A stretch of 6,306 bases of DNA from the NCBI GenBank assembly GCA_017614655.1, contig JAGABO010000077.1, forward strand, positions 1 to 6,306. The letters run 5' to 3'. Under the pieces are notes generated by a model that saw only the letters and a list, made by a program, of their open reading frames with translations, had not been told where the DNA came from and did not search any database. A program made the translations under genes and the position numbers. This stretch comes from Treponema sp. (GTDB lineage Bacteria > Spirochaetota > Spirochaetia > Treponematales > Treponemataceae). Below, piece by piece: positions 1 through 4,685 of the stretch; within the stretch, counting starts at the first letter, position 1, and each line of letters opens with the position of its first letter.

Positions 1-128
1 ACATTGATGAAATTACAGAAAAAGTATGGAACAGTCTTAACGAAGACAACAAGGTTTCTCTTTTCGTAAGATTCATCAATATAGAAAGCGGTAAAACAGA
101 AACACGCATCATAAACAAAAATAAATAA
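1..128 (+). CDS. 3' end of an unrecognised protein (C-terminal 41 residues)
   Basis: An open frame enters from the left edge, with its first full codon at base 3, and ends at TAA 126-128. The other two forward frames are closed by stops near the left edge (TGA at 5-7, TAA at 67-69), so this is the only one that can be a gene running in. The 41 residues begin [15 protein letters not shown] and end in a basic tail, RIINKNK. The stretch [16 protein letters not shown] looks like two short beta strands around a turn. There is no transmembrane segment or recognisable motif. I cannot assign a family from so short a tail. It ends 13 bp before the rubrerythrin start with no terminator between them, so the two genes are probably co-transcribed. 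Confidence 0.7.
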   Translation, partial: IDEITEKVWNSLNEDNKVSLFVRFINIESGKTETRIINKNK

Positions 129-141
129 GCAGGAGTTAAAA

Positions 142-684
142 ATGAAAAAATGGGTTTGCAAAGTGTGCGGTTATGTACACACAGGAGATAATGCGCCGGA
201 AGTATGTCCTCAGTGCAAGGCAAAAAATGCCTTTAACGAAATGAAGGAAGGAAGCACAAAGTTCGCATGTGAACATGAAGTCGGAAGTGCAAAAGGACTT
301 GATGCAGAAGTTGTTCAGGGACTTAAGGATAATTTTGCAGGCGAATGTTCAGAAGTAGGAATGTACCTTGCAATGGCACGTCAGGCAGACCGTGAAGGAT
401 ATCCGGAAGTTGCAGAAGCCTTTAAGCGTTACGCTTTTGAAGAAGCTGACCATGCTTCCCGCTTTGCAGAACTTCTCGGGGATGTACTTACTGCCTCTAC
501 AAAAAAGAACCTCGAAATGAGGGCAATGGCAGAAAGCGGAGCCTGCGAAGGAAAACTTGCTCTTGCCAAAAAAGCCAAGGAACTCGGATACGATGCAGTT
601 CATGACACCGTACACGAGATGGCAAAAGACGAAGCACGTCATGGAGCCGGTTTTGCCGGGCTTCTTAAGAGATACTTCGCATAA
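142..684 (+). CDS. Reverse rubrerythrin (N-terminal rubredoxin domain, C-terminal diiron domain)
   Basis: A cytosolic non-haem iron protein that in anaerobes reduces hydrogen peroxide (and oxygen) to water with electrons from NAD(P)H through rubredoxin-type carriers. Residues 1-35 form a rubredoxin-like FeS4 site with pairs C6-x2-C9 and C22-x2-C25. Residues about 52-180 form the four-helix ferritin-like diiron domain, with likely ligands E68, E101-x2-H104, E131 and E164-x2-H167. In classical rubrerythrin the rubredoxin domain is C-terminal. Here the order is swapped, as in the clostridial reverse rubrerythrins, which also have about 180 residues, so the gene looks full length. ATG 142 is preceded by AGGAG at 131-135, 6 nt away. 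It follows the partial upstream gene by 13 bp and faces the trpR-like gene. The clostridial relatives belong to the PerR peroxide regulon, but I see no PerR box here. Domain order and ligand motifs are seen; the reaction is family knowledge. Confidence 0.95.
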   Translation: MKKWVCKVCGYVHTGDNAPEVCPQCKAKNAFNEMKEGSTKFACEHEVGSAKGLDAEVVQGLKDNFAGECSEVGMYLAMARQADREGYPEVAEAFKRYAFEEADHASRFAELLGDVLTASTKKNLEMRAMAESGACEGKLALAKKAKELGYDAVHDTVHEMAKDEARHGAGFAGLLKRYFA

Positions 685-697
685 AATTACAGAAGAA

Positions 698-1003
698 TTA
701 TTTTTCTGATTTAAGGAGGGCTAAAACCTTTTTAAAGGCTGAGTCCTCCTTTTTTAATTCACGTGAACCGCGCGTAATGTTGCAGAGGGACATGCCGTAT
801 TTTTTTGCAATTTCGCGCTGAGTAACTCCGGCATCAAGTTCCTTTACAAGATTCCAGCGGTTTGAAAAATCCTTAAGTTCGGCTTTTGTAAAAAGACAGC
901 CGAAAAAATCATAAAGAAGACTGCTGTCACCCGTTTTAAGCATAAGGGAGCAGATTTCCCTGATTGTATCCTCTACACTGTCTTTTTCCTGCTGTTCAGA
1001 CAT
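698..1003 (-). CDS. trpR: TrpR-family (Trp repressor-like) transcriptional regulator
   Basis: A small all-helical DNA-binding protein of 101 residues. Trp repressors are dimers that bind operators when loaded with L-tryptophan. The helix-turn-helix lies at about 61-82 (TQREIAKKYGMSLCNITRGS), with the family hallmark ITRGS at 76-80. Aligned to E. coli TrpR, corepressor-pocket residues T44, R54 and R84 correspond to T39, R49 and R78. E. coli S88 is replaced by E82, and one residue is missing from the loop before the HTH. I chose ATG 1003 because GGAGG lies 5 nt upstream of it. An ATG four codons earlier (1015) has no Shine-Dalgarno and itself overlaps that GGAGG. The gene is convergent with rubrerythrin (13 bp between stops) and divergent from the envelope operon. 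No tryptophan genes are in view, so its targets are unknown. The similar YerC family is the alternative, but ITRGS and the Arg pair favour TrpR. Confidence 0.85.
   Translation of the reverse strand: MSEQQEKDSVEDTIREICSLMLKTGDSSLLYDFFGCLFTKAELKDFSNRWNLVKELDAGVTQREIAKKYGMSLCNITRGSRELKKEDSAFKKVLALLKSEK
713..755 (+). terminator. Rho-independent terminator of the rubrerythrin transcript, inside the convergent repressor gene
   Basis: AAGGAGG (713-719) pairs perfectly with CCTCCTT (745-751), and T continues to 755, giving six T in a row. The 25-nt interior holds a smaller hairpin, CCTTT/AAAGG (727-731 with 734-738). It starts 28 nt after the rubrerythrin stop. Only the rightward transcript has the T-tract after the stem. 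On the left-going strand the stem is followed by TTAAATCAG, so it should not end trpR transcription. The site lies wholly within the last codons of the convergent gene. The long interior makes it weaker than a simple hairpin. Confidence 0.65.
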
Positions 1004-1008
1004 TACTT

Positions 1009-1013
1009 CCTCC
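1009..1013 (-). promoter_or_regulatory. Shine-Dalgarno that sets the trpR start
   Basis: On the minus strand the sequence reads ATGGAGGAAGTAATG. GGAGG (1013 down to 1009) sits 5 nt before the second ATG (1003) and overlaps the first ATG (1015). The first ATG is preceded by GGTATATCTTT, which has no purine-rich site. This favours initiation at 1003. Confidence 0.75.
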
Positions 1014-1075
1014 ATAAAGATATACCGTCTTCCGAAAACAAGGGTTCCGGAGGCTTTTATCTGTTACATCTTATA

Positions 1076-1099
1076 GAAACATTATAAGAGATTAGTTTC
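1076..1099. repeat. Inverted repeat GAAAC-N14-GTTTC spanning the trpR -10 box
   Basis: GAAAC at 1076-1080 and GTTTC at 1095-1099 are perfect 5-bp inverted arms with a 14-bp spacer that contains the TATAAT of the trpR promoter. The placement would suit an operator, possibly autoregulatory, but the arms are short and do not contain the CTAG core of E. coli trp operators. The repeat could be chance in AT-rich DNA. Confidence 0.25.
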
Positions 1100-1109
1100 C
1101 AAAATACAA
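1081..1109 (-). promoter_or_regulatory. Putative sigma70-type promoter for trpR
   Basis: On the minus strand a perfect -10 box TATAAT (1086-1081) lies 17 nt after a weak -35, TTGTAT (1109-1104). Transcription would begin near 1074, giving a leader of about 70 nt. The leader has no tryptophan-rich mini-ORF, so Trp-codon attenuation is not evident. An inverted repeat GAAAC/GTTTC flanks the -10 box. Confidence 0.5.
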
Positions 1110-1124
1110 GTATTACCGTCAAAA

Positions 1125-1153
1125 TTGAAAAATCACCTGTTTTATGGTAGAAT
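1125..1153 (+). promoter_or_regulatory. Sigma70-type promoter of the envelope-hrpA operon, apparently giving a leaderless mRNA
   Basis: TTGAAA (1125-1130, five of six consensus bases) is followed after exactly 17 nt by TAGAAT (1148-1153, five of six). Transcription would start about 7 nt downstream, near 1160-1162, and the operon's first ATG is at 1162. No Shine-Dalgarno lies in the 20 nt before that ATG. It is back-to-back with the trpR promoter, with 15 bp between the two -35 boxes. Confidence 0.7.
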
Positions 1154-1161
1154 ATTGATAT

Positions 1162-3465
1162 ATGTTCGTAAAAAAACTGATTTTCTTTCTTATTTTTGTA
1201 CTTTTCTTCCTCCCTGTAAGTGCACAGAGCGGATATTTTACAGGAGACGGCGGAAAAGACAAGAGGGTTCTTGCCTATACTTCAACTCTGGAAAACGGAA
1301 AAAAAGATGCAGGTGACCAGTGGATTCCGTCAAAAATAAAGCGGGACATCGTCAACATACTCATCAACTGCTCAAACCTTACCGTCATCAATTCTGACGA
1401 AAAGGAAAACATAAGGAAGCTTCAGAAAGAATACGAAAGTTCTGAATACTCAGACGAAAATCCTGTTCAATTAGGAAAATCAATACAGGCAAAGTATTAT
1501 ATAGTTTTTACAACTACCCGAATCACCTCCCCGGAAGAAAAATACTCACTTTCTGCAACCATTTACAACATCGAAACCCGGCGGGCAGAAGGCGGCTATA
1601 CTTCGGCACAGTACACACAGAGCGAGTTTATTTCAAAAGTACCTCCGCTTGCAGGAATTGAACTTCTGGAAAAACTCGGAGTAAAACTTACGGAAGCAGG
1701 AAAGAGGCTTATAAAAAACGGCTCGCTTTACACTGCAGAAGAAAAAGCCGACTTAAAAACTTCGAAGGAAAATCTTGATGCAATAAATGCCGAACTTGAA
1801 CGAATCGGAAAAGAACAGGCAAAACTCTCTTTAGAAAAACAGCTTTCTCTTGAAGCCGAAAATGAAAAGGCCAGAATGGAAACCCAGAAGGCACTTCTCC
1901 TTCAGCAGCAGAAAAATGAAGAAGAACGGATAGCCCGGCTTAAGGCAGACTTTGAAAGGGAACAGGAAGAAGAAAGAGCAAAGCTTGAACGTGATGAAGA
2001 AAAACAGAAAGAGATTTTACGGCTCACGATGCAGGTTGAATCCAGGGCGGAAGAAATCAGAAAAAAAACAACAGATAAACTTTCTGCACTTGAACAGATT
2101 ACAGTAATCGAAGCAGAAAAGCAGACTCTTGTTTCAAATAATTCAGAAATCGAAAAATCCATTTCTGACTTTACAAAAAAACAGAATGAACTTAGAAATG
2201 CAGAAATAAAAGAAAGAAACTCGCGCCCTCCAAGAACGGCAGATCTTAAGGCAGACGGAAAAACACTTACGGAAAATGCTCAGCTTCTCCTTAAGGCCGA
2301 TATAGATGCAATCAATAAAAAATATGATGAAATCATAAAAAAGAATGATGAATCAACCCGTAAAGGAACAGAAAAAGCACAGAACATACTGCGTGAAAAA
2401 ATATCAGATGACATAAAAGCGCTCGAAGCAAAAAACTATACGGCTTCTTCTATCACGGATGCAGAAGTGTATCTTCGTATAAACAACTGGGACGGAACAA
2501 AAGGACGGGAAGGCTGGCAGTTTACTCTTTCATTCGGATTTGGAGGACAGAAATGTCTTACGCAAAAAGGACTTCTTACCTACTCCGAAGTTACCGGTGA
2601 AAAGATTCCGGAGCTTCCTGATTCTTCTTCGCAAGATTATGAAAAACAGAAAAAGGAATACGAAAAATTCTACGACACAGTTGATAACTATGACAGTTTT
2701 TTTAGAATGAATGTTCCATATCTGGAAGCTGTCATAAAATACAAAGTTGTTTCGGGAAGTTATTTTGAAAGTTCACGTTATATCATAACAGTTGTCTCCG
2801 TTGAATTTAAAAATGTTATAACAGGAAAAACTGTTAAAACAGTTTCTGTTTCTGGAAATGCAGTTTACGTTCCGACTCCTTCTGTAACACTAGACTGGAG
2901 AACAGACAGACAAAAGAACATCGATACAAAAAAGAAAAACAAAGAATCTAAAGATTCAAAAAAAGAACAGACTAAAAAAGAATCCACGAAGGAAAAACAG
3001 GAGTCAAGTTTCCAGGAAGGTCGTTTTGTATTTGGCTCAATTTACAAAATTATACCGGGAGCTTTTAATCTGTATGTTACCGGTAACGGCACGCGATTTC
3101 TTACTACCGGATATTTTGCAGATTTCCCTCTGTGTAATAATTTTTATCTTGGTGGAAATGCAGAAATAGGTTTATGCATAAATGAAGGAACTTCTGACAG
3201 TGAAGATATAATTAAAACCGGCAGGGACAGACTCTTCTTTAACATTACCGGAACTGCAGGTCTTTCTTATAATATAATCCAAAACATTCGCACAGGTATT
3301 TTTGCAGAAGCAGGATATGTATGGAAAGATTTCGGATATGGCGGCGGTGTTTTCTTTGAACTTTATTCATCAAAAGCTATAGGTATTACGGCAAGTTTTT
3401 CCATTCTTAGGACAGGAGATATAATCTTCCAGAAGTATTCTGCAGGACTTGAAATATGCTTTTAA
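1162..3465 (+). CDS. Large secreted protein: LpoB/CsgG-like domain, coiled coil, putative C-terminal outer-membrane barrel
   Basis: I do not recognise this 767-residue protein by name. It starts with a clear signal peptide: K4-K5, a hydrophobic core at 6-18, and cleavage probably after VSA at 21. Residues about 30-180 have the alternating alpha/beta pattern of periplasmic LpoB/CsgG/TolB-N-like domains. Residues about 190-425 are Lys/Glu/Gln-rich and heptad-like, a long coiled coil broken near PPR (356-358). Residues about 432-575 are beta-rich with aromatics (WDGTKGREGWQF). Residues 580-616 form a Lys/Glu/Ser linker. Residues 617-767 alternate glycine and aromatic strands and end in Phe, as in outer-membrane beta-barrels. 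The start is fixed: an in-frame TGA lies two codons upstream (1156-1158), and later starts would lose the signal peptide. No Shine-Dalgarno precedes it. It overlaps the next gene by 10 nt. Its role is probably structural or in envelope assembly, with low certainty; the reading frame is certain. Confidence 0.9.
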   Translation: MFVKKLIFFLIFVLFFLPVSAQSGYFTGDGGKDKRVLAYTSTLENGKKDAGDQWIPSKIKRDIVNILINCSNLTVINSDEKENIRKLQKEYESSEYSDENPVQLGKSIQAKYYIVFTTTRITSPEEKYSLSATIYNIETRRAEGGYTSAQYTQSEFISKVPPLAGIELLEKLGVKLTEAGKRLIKNGSLYTAEEKADLKTSKENLDAINAELERIGKEQAKLSLEKQLSLEAENEKARMETQKALLLQQQKNEEERIARLKADFEREQEEERAKLERDEEKQKEILRLTMQVESRAEEIRKKTTDKLSALEQITVIEAEKQTLVSNNSEIEKSISDFTKKQNELRNAEIKERNSRPPRTADLKADGKTLTENAQLLLKADIDAINKKYDEIIKKNDESTRKGTEKAQNILREKISDDIKALEAKNYTASSITDAEVYLRINNWDGTKGREGWQFTLSFGFGGQKCLTQKGLLTYSEVTGEKIPELPDSSSQDYEKQKKEYEKFYDTVDNYDSFFRMNVPYLEAVIKYKVVSGSYFESSRYIITVVSVEFKNVITGKTVKTVSVSGNAVYVPTPSVTLDWRTDRQKNIDTKKKNKESKDSKKEQTKKESTKEKQESSFQEGRFVFGSIYKIIPGAFNLYVTGNGTRFLTTGYFADFPLCNNFYLGGNAEIGLCINEGTSDSEDIIKTGRDRLFFNITGTAGLSYNIIQNIRTGIFAEAGYVWKDFGYGGGVFFELYSSKAIGITASFSILRTGDIIFQKYSAGLEICF
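3444..3447 (+). promoter_or_regulatory. Shine-Dalgarno AGGA that sets the CapA-like start at 3456
   Basis: AGGA lies inside the end of the preceding gene, 8 nt before ATG 3456. A second in-frame ATG at 3468, just after the upstream stop, would sit 20 nt from this AGGA and has no purine-rich site of its own. The first ATG is therefore preferred. Confidence 0.6.
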
Positions 3466-4685
3466 AAATGAAACGGCATTCAGGTAATAATATTTTTAAA
3501 TCATTTATTTTTCTCATTTTTACAGGGACTCTTTTTTCGTGTACAACACTTAAAAATACTTCGGATTCAGAACCTCTGTTTAATGACGGAACTCCGGTAA
3601 TTACTGCAGAAACTGAATTTAAGAATCGTGATACGCTTCTTTTAACCTTCGCAGGTGACCTGATGGCACACAGACCGAACTGGATAAATAAAGATTTTGC
3701 AGAACCCCTCGAAGCACTAAAGAATCTTGCTCAGGAAGCTGACTTTGCATTTATAAATCTAGAGACACCGGTTGCAGATTCAAAGGAATGGTCAACCTAC
3801 CCCTACTTTAATGTTCACGGTTCTTATGCAGAAGCAGCTGTAGATGCAGGGTTCAATGTGTTTTCTCTTTCCAATAATCACACAAATGATCAGGGACTTG
3901 ACGGAATAAAGGAGACAAAAAAATTCTTTGATTCACTTGAAGAAAAACATTCAGATTCTGTAAGAAATGTTTATTCATCGGGACTCAAGTCTTCTCCGGC
4001 AGATGAAATGAGTTATGCAGTTCTTGAAAAAAACGGCTGGAAGATTCTTTATCTTGCGGTAACAGAGCTCTTAAATCAGAATACATATACAGGCTACATA
4101 AACTTCGTAAAGCCAGACAAAAAAAGCAGGGAAGAATTTTATAAAAAAATAAAGAAATTAAAAGAAGAAACTGAATGTGATTTTTTTATATTAAGCCTTC
4201 ATACCAGTGATGAAGAATATGTTCTTACAACTCCTGAATCACAGAGAAACCATTACCAGAATCTTCTGGAAAACGGAGCAGACATAATTGCTGCAAATCA
4301 TCCTCATGTTGCAAAAGAATGGTATCTTTATGTAAATGAAGACTGCACGGCAAAAAAACTTCTTTTTATGTCGCAGGGAAATACTCTTAGTGCACAGAGA
4401 AATGATCCCGATTTTAAAAAACCGTCAAACATCCGGGATTATACGGGAGACGGCTTTGTTACTCAGGTGCGCCTTGAAAAAACAGAAGAAGGAATTAAAA
4501 TTGTAAAAATAAATCCTGTACTAATTACGCTTTATATAACAAAGCAGAGACGATATGTCGTAAAAATTCTTAATGATGTATTTATCGAAGAACTTAAGAA
4601 GGAAGGCCGTAAAGACTGGAGCACTTACCTTCTGGAAAGAAAAAAACTTATGGAAAAAATTAAAGGAAAAATAATATGGCAATAG
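3456..4685 (+). CDS. CapA-family metallophosphatase-like lipoprotein
   Basis: 409 residues. Residues 13-28 are hydrophobic and lead to TLFSC (25-29), a loose spirochaete-type lipobox, so the protein is probably lipidated at C29 and anchored in the envelope. Residues about 60-350 carry the CapA/PgsA (poly-gamma-glutamate synthesis protein) fold: GDLMAH (67-72), INLETPV (100-106), SNNHTNDQG (139-147), H249 with EEY (253-255), GADIIAANHPHV (274-285) and SQGN (306-309). These are the calcineurin-like metal-binding loops. In most relatives H249 is followed by Trp-Gly; here it is Thr-Ser. The C-terminus (about 370-409) is a Lys/Glu-rich helix. It overlaps the upstream gene and hrpA by 10 nt each. 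CapA proteins are linked to anionic polymer or cell-wall metabolism, but no pgsB/pgsC synthase genes flank this one, so the substrate is unknown. The family is confident; the activity is inferred. Confidence 0.9.
   Translation: MLLKMKRHSGNNIFKSFIFLIFTGTLFSCTTLKNTSDSEPLFNDGTPVITAETEFKNRDTLLLTFAGDLMAHRPNWINKDFAEPLEALKNLAQEADFAFINLETPVADSKEWSTYPYFNVHGSYAEAAVDAGFNVFSLSNNHTNDQGLDGIKETKKFFDSLEEKHSDSVRNVYSSGLKSSPADEMSYAVLEKNGWKILYLAVTELLNQNTYTGYINFVKPDKKSREEFYKKIKKLKEETECDFFILSLHTSDEEYVLTTPESQRNHYQNLLENGADIIAANHPHVAKEWYLYVNEDCTAKKLLFMSQGNTLSAQRNDPDFKKPSNIRDYTGDGFVTQVRLEKTEEGIKIVKINPVLITLYITKQRRYVVKILNDVFIEELKKEGRKDWSTYLLERKKLMEKIKGKIIWQ
4663..4667 (+). promoter_or_regulatory. Shine-Dalgarno AAGGA for hrpA within the CapA-like gene
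   Basis: AAGGA lies 8 nt before ATG 4676, inside the last codons of the preceding gene. Together with the 10-nt overlap it supports 4676 as the start and suggests translational coupling. Confidence 0.6.

Noticed and set aside
349..642. Minus-strand open frame of 97 codons within the rubrerythrin gene
   Set aside because: It lies wholly antisense to a full-length, motif-complete gene, and its Cys/Phe-rich translation resembles no family. It is a shadow frame.
645..662. GC-rich hairpin (AGCCGG/CCGGGCT with one bulge) considered as the trpR terminator on the minus strand
   Set aside because: It has no T-tract following it on the minus strand and lies in rubrerythrin coding sequence; a structure this short is expected by chance.
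1016..1075. trpR leader considered as a tryptophan attenuator or riboswitch
   Set aside because: There is no small frame with Trp codons, and the only pairing (CCG with CGG type) is too weak; no T-box or terminator/antiterminator layout is visible.
1125..1316. Plus-strand open frame of 63 codons overlapping the promoter and the start of the large envelope gene
   Set aside because: Its ATG lies between the -35 and -10 elements, so it is upstream of the expected transcript start, and the translation is Arg/Lys/Cys-rich noise in a frame shifted from the real signal peptide.
2061..2068. Run of eight A within the coiled-coil coding region, considered as a phase-variation tract
   Set aside because: A runs of 6-8 recur across this Lys-rich gene as a simple result of AAA codons, and nothing else suggests programmed slippage.
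1709..2162. Two minus-strand open frames (1709-1894 and 1902-2162) opposite the coiled coil
   Set aside because: The antisense of Glu/Lys codons reads as Phe/Ser/Leu-rich protein and avoids stops; there is no start context or homology.
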